Shown piece after piece: positions 1 to 7,498 of a DNA stretch of 64,000 nucleotides. The DNA comes from Thiocapsa sp. (GTDB lineage Bacteria; Pseudomonadota; Gammaproteobacteria; Chromatiales; Chromatiaceae): positions 5,084,501-5,148,500 of the forward strand of contig NZ_CP073760.1 of the NCBI RefSeq assembly GCF_018399035.1. Direction: 5' to 3'. A program made the position numbers and the translations under genes. Within the stretch, counting starts at the first letter, position 1; every line of letters starts with the position of its first letter. The notes under the pieces are model-generated. The model did no database searches. It saw only the letters and a program-made list of their open reading frames with translations, and was not told the DNA's origin.

Positions 1-411
1 GCCGTCGCTTTCGGCGTAGGCCTCGCGCAGTGGATCCCGGAGCGGGTCCTGGCGGGCGTCGTCGCCATCCTGTTCGCGGTCTTCGGGGTGCTCGCGCTGC
101 GCGCCGAAGAGGCCGACGAGGACGCGCCGCAGCGCAACTGGAGCCACAACAGCATCGTCATGGCGACCTTCTCGATGATCTTTCTTGCAGAGATGGGCGA
201 TAAGACCCAGCTCGCAGTCGCCGGCTTGGCCGTCACCCTGCCGCCCGTCGCGGTTTGGACCGGTGCAACCCTGGCGTTGGCGCTGACCTCCGCGCTCGGT
301 GTCTGGGTCGGATGCCGCCTGTTGCAGGTCATGCCGCTGCATCGACTCCATCAACTGAGCGGGGTGGTGTTTCTGATTCTCGCCGGGCTCGCGTTGACAC
401 GCGTGTTTTGA
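1..411 (+). CDS. GDT1/TMEM165-family (UPF0016) membrane transporter, 3' part
   Basis: The reading frame is open from the first base of the window, so the N-terminal half lies outside. The visible 136 residues contain the family signature EMGDKTQLA (around residues 62-70 of the visible part), followed by hydrophobic segments and a short C-terminal tail ending in ALTRVF. GDT1/TMEM165 proteins are six-helix membrane proteins with two copies of an E-x-G-D-(K/R)-(T/S) motif. They are implicated in Mn2+ or Ca2+ transport, and bacterial relatives such as MneA export manganese. Only the second copy of the motif can be seen here. The family call is firm. The transported ion is inferred from relatives. 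Confidence 0.85.
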   Translation, partial: AVAFGVGLAQWIPERVLAGVVAILFAVFGVLALRAEEADEDAPQRNWSHNSIVMATFSMIFLAEMGDKTQLAVAGLAVTLPPVAVWTGATLALALTSALGVWVGCRLLQVMPLHRLHQLSGVVFLILAGLALTRVF

Positions 412-441
412 TGGTCCGATGCGCTTGGGCGTGCCGGTACG

Positions 442-1134
442 TTACACCAAAGGGCCGACATAGGTCCCGAGGAGAAGCACCGCCGATGCGGCGACCGTGA
501 TCAGCACGTTGTCGTCGATGGGGCCGAGCTCGTAGCGCTCGATCCAGGTCGCCACGATCGCCGAGATCAGGCCCCAGACCGGGATGGCGGGCTCGGCGAG
601 TCCGCCGATGACCCAGCCCATGGGCGCGCAGACGATCAGCATGAAGACATTGCCGATCGGACTCTTGGACCGGCGCCGCACCATCAAATTGCGCGCGATC
701 CCGGTCACCCCGTCGCCGAAGGCCATGTAGAGCGCCGGGAGGATGGCGAGCCAGGGGTTATCGAGCAGCCACCACAGGAGCGAGACCGACAGGGCCCACA
801 TGAGTGCAAACTTGACGTCGTTGCGGTTTTCGTCGGTCTGGAACCAATAAAACCGCAGACCGGTGGCATGGGCGCCGTACGTCAGCAGTGTCAGCAGGAG
901 CCCGCAGATCAGCGGATACCAGGGGCTAGTGAAGACCAACGGGACCATCAAGGACCCGACGCCGCCGGCCAGCATGTGCACGATCTTGCGGTTGTAGTAG
1001 ACCGCGCGGATCGGCTCCATGCCGCGGGCGACCATCGCCCGGTAAGGAATCCGGGTCACGAAGAGGACCGCGAGGACGTAGAGGCTGAGGCCGGCGGCCC
1101 AGAGCAATTCGTTAAGCTCGACAACAGAGCTCAT
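442..1134 (-). CDS. Dolichol kinase/phytol kinase-like CTP-dependent membrane enzyme
   Basis: 230 residues with about seven hydrophobic segments. Motifs of the SEC59/VTE5 (polyprenol kinase) family are visible: YNRKIVHM near residue 47, AFGDGVTGI near residue 137, and GPIDDNVLI near the C-terminus, which resembles the DDN motif of these enzymes and of CDP-diglyceride synthetases. Relatives use CTP or another nucleotide to phosphorylate a lipid alcohol (dolichol, phytol, farnesol or diacylglycerol). The substrate cannot be read from sequence. In a phototroph, phytol or geranylgeraniol salvage would fit, but that is inference. The gene converges on the upstream GDT1-like gene and is divergent from znuA, with about 165 bp between the two starts. 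Confidence 0.7.
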   Translation of the reverse strand: MSSVVELNELLWAAGLSLYVLAVLFVTRIPYRAMVARGMEPIRAVYYNRKIVHMLAGGVGSLMVPLVFTSPWYPLICGLLLTLLTYGAHATGLRFYWFQTDENRNDVKFALMWALSVSLLWWLLDNPWLAILPALYMAFGDGVTGIARNLMVRRRSKSPIGNVFMLIVCAPMGWVIGGLAEPAIPVWGLISAIVATWIERYELGPIDDNVLITVAASAVLLLGTYVGPLV

Positions 1135-1240
1135 GGCAGGCTTCCTTCCGTCGACCGATCGTGCCGACAGTGTATCCGAGGTCGGTCTGAAAGCGGGAGG
1201 CGCCGAGTCTCTGCGCCGCTTCTCTAGTCAGGCAGTACGA

Positions 1241-1256
1241 GACGTTATATTGTACC
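1241..1256 (+). promoter_or_regulatory. Possible Zur operator upstream of znuA
   Basis: GACGTTATATTGTACC lies about 43-58 bp before the znuA start. Its core GTTATATTGTAC is an imperfect dyad (four of six positions symmetric) and resembles the gammaproteobacterial Zur box, which is built around GTTATA-TATAAC. The operon it precedes ends in a Zur-type regulator, so autoregulation would make sense. The call rests on similarity by eye and on context. Confidence 0.35.
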
Positions 1257-1298
1257 CAGCGGCTTGACGATGGCCGATCCAACGAGGGCAATCCACCG

Positions 1299-2165
1299 AT
1301 GCTGCGTCGCCTCTTCTTGATTCTGCTCTTGATCCCCTGCCTCGCGCACGCGAAGGATCCGCTGACGGTCTTCGTCACGGTGGCCCCGCTGGAGACCTTC
1401 GTGTCGCGCATTGGGGGTGACCATGTCCGCGTCGACGCCTTGGTGCGGCCCGGCCAAGACCCGCATGCCTACGAGCCGACCGCGCGCCGGATCGCCGCCT
1501 TGGCCGATGCCGATCTCTACGTGCGCGTCGGTGTCGGCTTCGAGGATGCCTGGATGCCCCGCCTGCTGGCGGCAAATCCCGGCATGCGTGTGCTCGATGC
1601 TCGAGACGGCCTCGAGGTGCGCCGCAAGGATGCGGGGCACGACCACGACGACCATGGTCATGGCCATGATCACGGCGACTTCGACCCCCACGTCTGGACG
1701 AGCCCCGCTCGCGTGAAGATCATGGGTGCCCGAATCCGCGATGCGCTGGCCGATCTGGCCCCGGAGTACGCCGCGGACTTCGCCGCCAACGACGCTCGCT
1801 TTGCCGCCGACTTGGATGCACTCGATACCGAGATTCGCGCGCGACTCTCGGGTGTGGAGAACCGCCGATTCATGGTGTACCACCCGGCTTGGGGCTACTT
1901 CGCCGAGGACTACGCACTGGAGCAGGTCGCGATCGAGCGCGAGGGCAAGGAGCCGGGTGCGCGTGCCTTGACCGCCATGATCGAGCAGGCTCGGCGGGAG
2001 GGCATTCGGGTCATCTTCGTGCAGCCGCAGCTCAACCCGGCGTCCGCCGAGCAGGTCGCGCGATCGATCGGCGGACAGGTCGCGGTGATCGATCCCTTGT
2101 CGGGCGACTATTTCGAGAATCTTCGGCAGGTTGCCGAGCTCATTGCGGGGGCCGGCGCGCCATGA
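1299..2165 (+). CDS. znuA: Zinc ABC transporter substrate-binding protein ZnuA
   Basis: 288 residues with an N-terminal signal peptide (MLRRLFLILLLIPCLAHA), so periplasmic. It is a cluster A-I metal-binding protein (TroA/ZnuA type). Conserved segments include PGQDPHAYEP near residue 50, a His/Asp-rich loop at about 112-127 (HDHDDHGHGHDHGD) typical of zinc-specific members, DPHVWTSP just after it, and YHPAWGYFAEDY in the C-terminal lobe. It captures Zn2+ for the ZnuB/ZnuC importer. Its stop overlaps the znuC start (ATGA), so the two are translationally coupled. It is the first gene of znuA-znuC-znuB-zur, with a Zur-like box upstream. Confidence 0.93.
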   Translation: MLRRLFLILLLIPCLAHAKDPLTVFVTVAPLETFVSRIGGDHVRVDALVRPGQDPHAYEPTARRIAALADADLYVRVGVGFEDAWMPRLLAANPGMRVLDARDGLEVRRKDAGHDHDDHGHGHDHGDFDPHVWTSPARVKIMGARIRDALADLAPEYAADFAANDARFAADLDALDTEIRARLSGVENRRFMVYHPAWGYFAEDYALEQVAIEREGKEPGARALTAMIEQARREGIRVIFVQPQLNPASAEQVARSIGGQVAVIDPLSGDYFENLRQVAELIAGAGAP

Positions 2166-2968
2166 TCCCCGGCCGGGGCGAGCCGCAGGCGGAACCCCCA
2201 AAACAACCTGTCATCGCGATCCGGGATCTCGGCTTCTCCTATGGCGAGTCGCCGGTCCTCGAGGGTGTCGATCTGGAGATCCTCGACGGCGAGTTCGTCG
2301 GTCTGGTCGGCCCCAATGCCGGCGGCAAGAGCACGCTCCTGCGGCTTGTGCTCGGACTCCTCGAGCCGCAGCAGGGGAGCATTCAGGTTCTCGGGCAGGC
2401 GCCGCGCCAAGCGGTGCGACGGGTCGGCTATGTGCCCCAATTTCCGACCTTTCCGCGGGACTTCCCGATCTCGGTCGAGCAGGTGGTCCTGACCGGACGG
2501 CTCGGCTTCGGCCCGATGCTCGGCTGGTACCGCTCGAGCGACCGCACCGCGGCGCGCCAAGCGCTGGCCGAGGTCGAGGCGCTGGATCTAGTGCGTCGGC
2601 GCATCGGGACCCTCTCGGGCGGCCAGCTGCAGCGTGTTCTGCTCGCCCGCGCACTGGTCGCCGAGCCGCTGATCCTGATCCTCGACGAGCCTACGGCCAA
2701 CATCGACCAACGCATGGAAGGCGACATCTTCGACTTGCTCGCGCGCCTCAACGCGCGCCTGACCATTCTGGTCGTCTCGCACGACATCGCCTTTATCTCG
2801 GGTTATGTCGATCGTGTTGCCTGCCTCAACCGTACCCTGGTCTGCCATACGACCGAACGGGTCGACGGCGATCTGATCCATCAGCTCTACGGCGACAATA
2901 TTCGACACGTCGCGCACGCCGGATCCGAGCACGGATTCGCTCACCACCTCGGTCACCAGGGGCACTGA
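2162..2968 (+). CDS. znuC: Zinc ABC transporter ATP-binding protein ZnuC
   Basis: 268 residues from the ATG that overlaps the znuA stop. A longer in-frame extension upstream lies wholly inside znuA and is rejected. Walker A is GPNAGGKST, the signature is LSGGQLQR, Walker B is LILILDEPTAN, and the H-loop is VVSHDI. The tail is His-rich (GSEHGFAHHLGHQGH), as in other zinc ATPases. It energises Zn2+ import through ZnuB on the cytoplasmic side of the membrane. The gap to znuB is four bases, so the genes are clearly co-transcribed. Confidence 0.93.
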   Translation: MIPGRGEPQAEPPKQPVIAIRDLGFSYGESPVLEGVDLEILDGEFVGLVGPNAGGKSTLLRLVLGLLEPQQGSIQVLGQAPRQAVRRVGYVPQFPTFPRDFPISVEQVVLTGRLGFGPMLGWYRSSDRTAARQALAEVEALDLVRRRIGTLSGGQLQRVLLARALVAEPLILILDEPTANIDQRMEGDIFDLLARLNARLTILVVSHDIAFISGYVDRVACLNRTLVCHTTERVDGDLIHQLYGDNIRHVAHAGSEHGFAHHLGHQGH

Positions 2969-2972
2969 TCCC

Positions 2973-3833
2973 ATGCAGGAGTTCATCCAGGCGCTCGGCC
3001 AACACGCCTTCCTGCAAACGGCCCTGCTGGCAGGACTCCTCGCCAGCCTCGGCTGCGGCGTGATCGGGACCTTCGTGGTGGTCAAGCGCATTGCCTTCAT
3101 GGCCGGCGGAATCGCGCACTCGGTCTTGGGCGGGATGGGTGCTGCACTCTATTTCGGCTTCGACCCCTTGCTCGGTGCGCTCGCCGCCGCCGTGCTCTCG
3201 GCCTTGCTGATCGGCGGGGTACGGCTCGCCTGGAACGCGCAGGAAGACACCCTGATCGGCGCGCTCTGGGCGATCGGCATGGCGATCGGGATCCTCTTCA
3301 TCGCCAAGACGCCCGGCTACACAACCGATCTCATGAGCTTTCTGTTCGGGAACATCCTGCTGGTTCCGCGCCGCGAGCTTTGGTTCATGGCCGGCCTTGA
3401 TCTGGTTCTGCTGATCACTGTGATGCTCTTCTACCGCCAGTTGCTCGCCGTGACCTTCGACGAGGAGTTTGCCCGGCTGCGCGGCGTGCCCGTCGCCTTC
3501 TTCTATCTCCTTCTGCTGTGCTTGGTGGCGGTGACCGTGGTCTTGCTGATTCAGGTGGTCGGCCTGATCCTGGTGATCGCGCTGCTGACCCTTCCGGCGG
3601 CGATCGCCGGTCATTACGTCCACTCGCTCGGCGGTATGATGCTGATCGCAACCCTGCTCGGAGGCTTCTTCACCTCCGCGGGCTTGGCGCTCTCCTACGG
3701 GCCGGACCTGCCCGCGGGACCGACCATGATCTTGTTGGCCGGGAGCGTTTATGTCGTCTCCGCCGTGCTCAGCCGCGTTCTTGCACGGCGCCGAGTACGG
3801 CGACGTTTGCCGGTGACCGAAGCGGGAGGATAA
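2973..3833 (+). CDS. znuB: Zinc ABC transporter permease ZnuB
   Basis: 286 residues, almost entirely hydrophobic, with eight or nine predicted membrane helices. It matches the ABC-3 metal permease family. It contains the early segment VVVKRIAFMAGGIAHSVLGG, typical of ZnuB/MntB proteins, and a basic C-terminus (VLARRRVRRRLPV). It forms the membrane channel for Zn2+ with ZnuC. It lies between znuC and zur with gaps of four bases on each side. Confidence 0.92.
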   Translation: MQEFIQALGQHAFLQTALLAGLLASLGCGVIGTFVVVKRIAFMAGGIAHSVLGGMGAALYFGFDPLLGALAAAVLSALLIGGVRLAWNAQEDTLIGALWAIGMAIGILFIAKTPGYTTDLMSFLFGNILLVPRRELWFMAGLDLVLLITVMLFYRQLLAVTFDEEFARLRGVPVAFFYLLLLCLVAVTVVLLIQVVGLILVIALLTLPAAIAGHYVHSLGGMMLIATLLGGFFTSAGLALSYGPDLPAGPTMILLAGSVYVVSAVLSRVLARRRVRRRLPVTEAGG

Positions 3834-3837
3834 GCGG

Positions 3838-4290
3838 ATGACCTCGATATCCGAGAACACAGTGCTCGATCGCGCCGATGCCCTCTGTCGGGCCCGCGGC
3901 GTGAGACTTACCGCCCAGCGGCGCCGAGTCCTCGCGATCCTCTGCGCCTCGGCCCGTCCCTTGGGTGCCTACGAGATCCTCGATGCCATGCGCGAAGGCT
4001 CCCGCACACTGGCCCCGCCGACGGTCTACCGCGCACTCGACTTTCTTCTCGTGCAGGGTTTGGTGCACAAGCTCGAAAGCCTGCATGCCTTCGTCGGCTG
4101 CAACCATCCCGAGCATCCGCATTCGAGTCAGTTTCTCATCTGCAACAGCTGTGGCGAGGTCACCGAGCTCGAGGACGAGGCGATCGCACGCAGCCTCGGC
4201 TGCGCGGCCAGCATGAGCGGTTTTCAACCGCAGCGGCGCGTGGTGGAAGTGCTCGGGACCTGTGCAGGGTGTGCGCAGAAGGGGCGGTGA
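3838..4290 (+). CDS. zur: Fur-family zinc uptake regulator Zur
   Basis: 150 residues. The N-terminal winged helix contains GVRLTAQRRRVLAIL and the recognition region TVYRALDFL. The metal-binding C-terminal domain has the paired structural-zinc cysteines CNSCGE and CAGC and the segment HPHSSQFLICNSCG. Zur-type members, unlike Fur, lack the HHDH block seen in Fur and are usually encoded with znu genes, as here. With zinc bound it should repress this operon and probably zrgA. As the last gene of znuA-znuC-znuB-zur it gives an autoregulatory loop. Confidence 0.9.
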   Translation: MTSISENTVLDRADALCRARGVRLTAQRRRVLAILCASARPLGAYEILDAMREGSRTLAPPTVYRALDFLLVQGLVHKLESLHAFVGCNHPEHPHSSQFLICNSCGEVTELEDEAIARSLGCAASMSGFQPQRRVVEVLGTCAGCAQKGR

Positions 4291-4312
4291 GTCACGCGTC
4301 CTCAACGAATTG

Positions 4313-4330
4313 AACGACAACGACAACGAC
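4313..4330 (+). repeat. AACGAC hexamer array (three units) downstream of zur
   Basis: Three tandem AACGAC units directly after zur, with a partial fourth. The same hexamer occurs inside recB (14682) and, in longer inverted form, at 45078 and 52158. Confidence 0.8.
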
Positions 4331-4369
4331 GACAGGGCCAAGGAACGATTCAGAAACAACCGAAACACA

Positions 4370-4484
4370 TAGGATGGGTAGAGCGAAGCGAAACCCATCC
4401 AGCCCGCGCCAAGGGTATCAGACCGAAACCCGGCAACGCGGCGGTTTGGAGGATGGGTTTCGCTGACGCTCTACCCATCCTACC
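4370..4484. repeat. REP-like inverted repeat pair (AGGATGGGTAGAGCG family)
   Basis: Two inverted arms of about 31-35 bp. The left arm at 4370-4400 starts AGGATGGGTAGAGCGAAGCG and ends in ACCCATCC. The right arm at 4450-4484 is its near-complement and ends CTACCCATCCTAC. About 50 bp separate them. Each arm is itself an imperfect palindrome (GGATGGGT/ACCCATCC). A single arm with the same core recurs at 29289. It looks like a REP/MITE-type intergenic element; the possible effect on zur or zrgA transcript ends is unknown. Confidence 0.8.
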
Positions 4485-4503
4485 AGTTTATCTAAGGTGT
4501 TCG

Positions 4504-4570
4504 CTCGTGACATCCGCTCTGCGGTGTCACGCATGCCCCTGGCGCTCTGCTCCACGTGCCACGATGGCCG
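4504..4570 (+). repeat. 67-bp dispersed repeat, copy 1
   Basis: Begins CTCGTGACATCCGCT and ends CACGATGGCCG, with an internal GCGGTGTCACGCATGCCCCT. A second copy at 19270-19336 differs at only a few positions. The ends form an inverted repeat (TCGTG.. / ..CACGA). It lies in the 358-bp gap between zur and zrgA, which otherwise holds the REP-like pair and no gene that I can see. Confidence 0.75.
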
Positions 4571-4648
4571 GAGTTTCGAGCAAGGCTAACGTGTTGATGG
4601 ACTCGTTTAACGCATTGGTGAACTGTTCCTGGCCATCGAGGAGACACT

Positions 4649-5242
4649 ATGAATCGAATTCGCACCTACGCCGTCTCCTTGACGGCAATCACGATGTGTC
4701 TCGCCGTCGCGAGTGCTTCGGCCGAGGACACCGGACAGCGTCGGCAGGGCGCCCATGTCCACGGGATAGCCCACATGACGCTTGCGGCCGAGGGCGACAA
4801 GGTTCTGATCGAGCTGACGAGCCCCGCGGCGAGTCTGATCGGTTTCGAGCGCGCACCGCGCACCGACGAGGAGCGCGCGACACTCGCGTTGGCCAAGCAG
4901 AACCTCATGGCCGGCGATGCCATGATCCGCCTGAACATCGAGGCCGGTTGTCGGCTGGAAACTGCGGAGATCGATGCCGAGTTCGCCGATGCCGGGCAAG
5001 GCCACGGGGCGAAGCACGCGCACGATCACGACGCCGATCACGGCGAGGACGGACACGCGGACTTTGTCGTGCACTACAGCTTTGTCTGCGACAGACCCGG
5101 GGAGTTGGGCTCGGCCGCGCTCGGCCTCTTCTCGGGCTTTCCGGCCCTGGAGCGCGTCCTGTTTCAGTACGTGACCGCGGAGGGGCAGGGTGGCGCGGAG
5201 CTCACCCCGCGTGCGCCCGTCGTGACCTTCGTGCCGCTCTAA
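4649..5242 (+). CDS. zrgA: Periplasmic zinc-binding protein of the DUF2796/ZrgA family
   Basis: 197 residues with a cleavable signal peptide ending ...ASASA. The mature start HVHGIAHMTLAAEGD and the segment VIELTSPAASLIGFE-like (around 50-70) match DUF2796. A His-rich stretch near 120-135 (GHGAKHAHDHDADHGEDGH) would bind zinc. In Vibrio the relative ZrgA works with an ABC system in zinc acquisition. In Pseudomonas the DUF2796 gene precedes an ABC ATPase, a permease and a DUF3299 gene (PA4063-4066). Here it follows znuABC-zur, which fits, but its expected ABC partner is displaced to 7817. The TAA stop uses the first two A bases of a repeat module. Confidence 0.8.
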   Translation: MNRIRTYAVSLTAITMCLAVASASAEDTGQRRQGAHVHGIAHMTLAAEGDKVLIELTSPAASLIGFERAPRTDEERATLALAKQNLMAGDAMIRLNIEAGCRLETAEIDAEFADAGQGHGAKHAHDHDADHGEDGHADFVVHYSFVCDRPGELGSAALGLFSGFPALERVLFQYVTAEGQGGAELTPRAPVVTFVPL

Positions 5243-5320
5243 ACCGCGCCGGTGTTGCGCCGGACGGTTTCAGGGGCTGCGAACGCTGCGCGACAAACGC
5301 CGCTGGAGTTGGCGCGGTTT
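5241..5320 (+). repeat. Variant A module (R1a) of the composite repeat
   Basis: Bounded by the same 10-bp inverted ends as module A (AAACCGCGCC ... GGCGCGGTTT), but with a different interior. It directly abuts the complete copy at 5321, so the boundary reads GGCGCGGTTTAAACCGCGCC. Its first bases complete the zrgA stop codon. Confidence 0.8.
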
Positions 5321-5512
5321 AAACCGCGCCCAGTGCGGTATGCGATGTTTTTGGATGGGATCGGCCCCGGCGGATTTCAGAGCCGCTGGAGCCGGCGCGG
5401 TTTAAAGTATTAAAAAATATAAAATTTTAAACCGCGTCCCCCCGCTAAGGGTCGTGGATTCACCAAACTTCGAGCTCACTCGAAAGTGAGCATCTCGCTC
5501 TGGACGCGGTTT
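5321..5512 (+). repeat. Composite A-linker-B repeat, copy R1
   Basis: Module A occupies 5321-5403 (AAACCGCGCC to GGCGCGGTTT) and contains the conserved core GCGGTATGCGATGTTTTTGG. An A/T-rich linker follows at 5404-5428. Module B at 5429-5512 runs from AAACCGCGTCC to GGACGCGGTTT and holds the perfect hairpin GCTCACT-CGAA-AGTGAGC. It pairs with the inverted copy at 7000-7190 on the other side of gldA. The 185 bp from here to the gldA stop hold no gene that I recognise. Confidence 0.95.
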
Positions 5513-5697
5513 AGGTGAAAGGGATATTTAATCATAGCGTTAAGCTTCTTCTTGCTGCGTCGGCTCTTGGGTTTCGGCGTTGTTTCGTCTGACCTTACGG
5601 GCAAAAGGAGAGACCCGACCCCGACGCCCGTGCGGTCGTTCAGGGAGGTGTGTCCGCGCACACAACCGAAGCCGCGCCGACGGCGCTCAATGGCGCG

Positions 5698-6807
5698 TCA
5701 CGCGTGGCGGGCGGCGAAGTCTCGACCGATCGCGTCGGCAGCGAAGAGTGCATCCTGCATGTCGGCGACGCTGAGCGCGAAGGGCTCGTTGTGCGAGCTT
5801 TCGCCCGGAGCGATGGCGCGCTCGGCAATTTCCCGCGCCTGCTCGGACGACAGGCTCGCGATGCCGAGATCCTGGAGTGAGATCGGCAGCCCGACGGATC
5901 GGCAAAAGGCCATCACGTCCTGGATTTCGGTGGAGTCGCGATCTTCCAGCACCAGTTGGACCAGTGTGCCGAATGCGACCTTCTCGCCGTGCAGATAGGC
6001 ATGGGTCTGCGGGGCCACCGTCAGACCGTTGTGCACAGCATGGGCGACGGCGAGACCGCCCGACTCGAATCCCAGTCCGGACAGCAGCGTGTTGGCCTCG
6101 ATGATGCGCTCGACCGCCGGGGTGAGTGCGCCCTCGCGGACCGCGGCGATCGCCGCCTGACCATCCTGCAGTAAGGTCTGATAACAGAGTCGCGCGATCC
6201 CCATGGCGGCCAGGGTGACGGCCCCGCCGACCGTATTGGCCTTATAGGCGCGGTGGGTCGTGTCCGCCTCGAACCAGGTTGCCAGGGCATCGCCCATGCC
6301 GGCGATGAGATAGCGCACCGGGGCCCTTGCGATGATGGCGGTATCGACCAGCACCAAATCCGGGTTGCGCCGATAGAACAGGCATTTCTCGAAGATGCCA
6401 TCGGGGCTGTAGACCACGGACAGGGCGCTGCACGGGGCGTCGCTCGCCGCGACCGTCGGGCAACAGACGACCGGCAGATCCAGCGCGTTGGCGACCGCCC
6501 GCGCCGTGTCCAGCGCCTTGCCGCCACCGGCGCCCAGGATCACCGCGGCCTCCGCGTGCTCGGCCGCTTCGCGGCAGCGCGTGATCTCCGGGACGGAGCA
6601 TTGACCCGCGAAGTCCAGGATGCTGAAGGGGATGCCGTGCGCGCCGAAGGTGTCGATCAGTGTCGGCTCGATCTGTCGGCGCGCGCTCGGTCCGGCAATG
6701 CACAGTACATGGCCTGTCAGACCCATTCGGATCAGTTCCGCAGCCAACTCAAGGGTCGCATCGCGACCTTGCACATAGCGCGCGGGCGAACAAAAGACCT
6801 TCAACAT
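5698..6807 (-). CDS. gldA: Glycerol dehydrogenase family protein (iron/zinc alcohol dehydrogenase type)
   Basis: 369 residues from ATG at 6807, the usual length (E. coli GldA is 367). An upstream AGAGGAC may serve as the SD. NAD-binding segment GAGGGKALDTARAVA lies near residue 90. The three metal ligands seen in GldA structures are present: Asp in GMGDALATWFEAD, His in AVAHAVHNGLT and His in THAYLHGEKVAFGTL. It would oxidise glycerol to dihydroxyacetone with NAD+, or a related small alcohol. It sits alone, opposite in strand to the zinc genes, and is bracketed by inverted repeat copies R1 and R2, as if it arrived with them. Confidence 0.88.
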   Translation of the reverse strand: MLKVFCSPARYVQGRDATLELAAELIRMGLTGHVLCIAGPSARRQIEPTLIDTFGAHGIPFSILDFAGQCSVPEITRCREAAEHAEAAVILGAGGGKALDTARAVANALDLPVVCCPTVAASDAPCSALSVVYSPDGIFEKCLFYRRNPDLVLVDTAIIARAPVRYLIAGMGDALATWFEADTTHRAYKANTVGGAVTLAAMGIARLCYQTLLQDGQAAIAAVREGALTPAVERIIEANTLLSGLGFESGGLAVAHAVHNGLTVAPQTHAYLHGEKVAFGTLVQLVLEDRDSTEIQDVMAFCRSVGLPISLQDLGIASLSSEQAREIAERAIAPGESSHNEPFALSVADMQDALFAADAIGRDFAARHA

Positions 6808-6864
6808 GAGTGTGTGTCCTCTCTGAGGTTGGGAGTCGACCTGGCGATTCGCGAGTGGGGTTCG

Positions 6865-6898
6865 GGGTCGGGTCTTGACTCTTGCCAAGACCCGACCC
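6865..6898. other. Perfect 13-bp inverted repeat upstream of gldA
   Basis: GGGTCGGGTCTTG (6865-6877) is exactly complementary to CAAGACCCGACCC (6886-6898), with an 8-base loop. It lies about 58 bp upstream of the gldA start on the minus strand. Its role is unknown: an operator, a leader hairpin or a small mobile relic are all possible. A related half motif, AGACCCGACCCCGAC, occurs beyond the gldA 3' end near 5610. Confidence 0.7.
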
Positions 6899-6999
6899 TG
6901 TTCCCCGGAGGAAGCTGCACTGTCTGTCGGTGCTTTGTGGAGCGGATCTTGGTGGTTGCAATCATGGGTGGTGTCCTTCCGGGGTGATCCATAGGCATT

Positions 7000-7190
7000 A
7001 AACCGCGTCCAGAGCGAGATGCTCACTTTCGAGTGAGCTCGAAGTTTGGTGAATCCACGACCCTTCGCGGGGGGCGCGGTTTAAAATTTTATATTTTTTA
7101 ATACCTTAAACCGCGCCGGCTCCAGCGGTTCTGAAATCCGCCGGGGCCGATCCCATCCCAAAACATCGCATACCGCACTGGGCGCGGTTT
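7000..7190 (-). repeat. Composite A-linker-B repeat, copy R2 (inverted)
   Basis: Read on the minus strand it has the same order as R1: module A at 7108-7190, linker, then module B at 7000-7083. The B hairpin (GCTCACT/AGTGAGC) is intact. One B terminus is altered (GGGGGGCGCGG instead of GGGGGACGCGG). The A end lies 3 bp from a truncated REP-associated transposase fragment starting at 7194. Confidence 0.95.
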
Positions 7191-7193
7191 AGA

Positions 7194-7340
7194 TTACACC
7201 TCCGGCTGGAATTCTCCGGCGCGCTCTATCACGTGACGGCGCGCGGTAACGAGCGGCGCAGCATTTTTCTCGGCGACGCCGATGGCGACCGGGCGGCGTT
7301 TCTTGGCATCCTGGAACAGACCTGCGAGCGATTCAACTGG
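7194..7340 (+). pseudogene. N-terminal fragment of a REP-associated tyrosine transposase (RAYT, Y1_Tnp)
   Basis: 49 codons read LHLRLEFSGALYHVTARGNE and then RRSIFLGDADGDRAAF and CERFNW. This is the characteristic N-terminus of RAYT/IS200-like transposases (R-L-E-F-x-G-A-L-Y-H-V-T-x-R-G-N). The start codon is missing and the fragment stops before the HUH motif and the catalytic Tyr, so it cannot be active. RAYTs are known to mobilise REP/BIME palindromes. The fragment begins 3 bp after repeat R2. Whether the two belong together is inference. Confidence 0.8.
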
Positions 7341-7498
7341 ACCGGAGTTGCCGCCACCCGAGAACCCGAGCGTGAACCTGCGCGCGGTCGTCCTGCACCC
7401 GTTGCAGCAGCCGAAGAGGCGCGCTTCCGGAGCCTGATGGCGGCCCATCAGGACCTTCAAGGTCGATGAACGGGCGATCTTCGATCGGGATGCACTGC

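Noticed and set aside
5429..5512. Small peptides read from module B (ending LNRVQSEMLTFE on the reverse strand)
   Set aside because: The same tail appears in every B copy as part of different frames; it is repeat DNA without its own start or ribosome site.
7391..7466. DUF4338 (DruA-like) fragment
   Set aside because: Only AEEARFRSLMAAH is suggestive; too short for a call and mentioned only as a possibility beside the PIN remnant.
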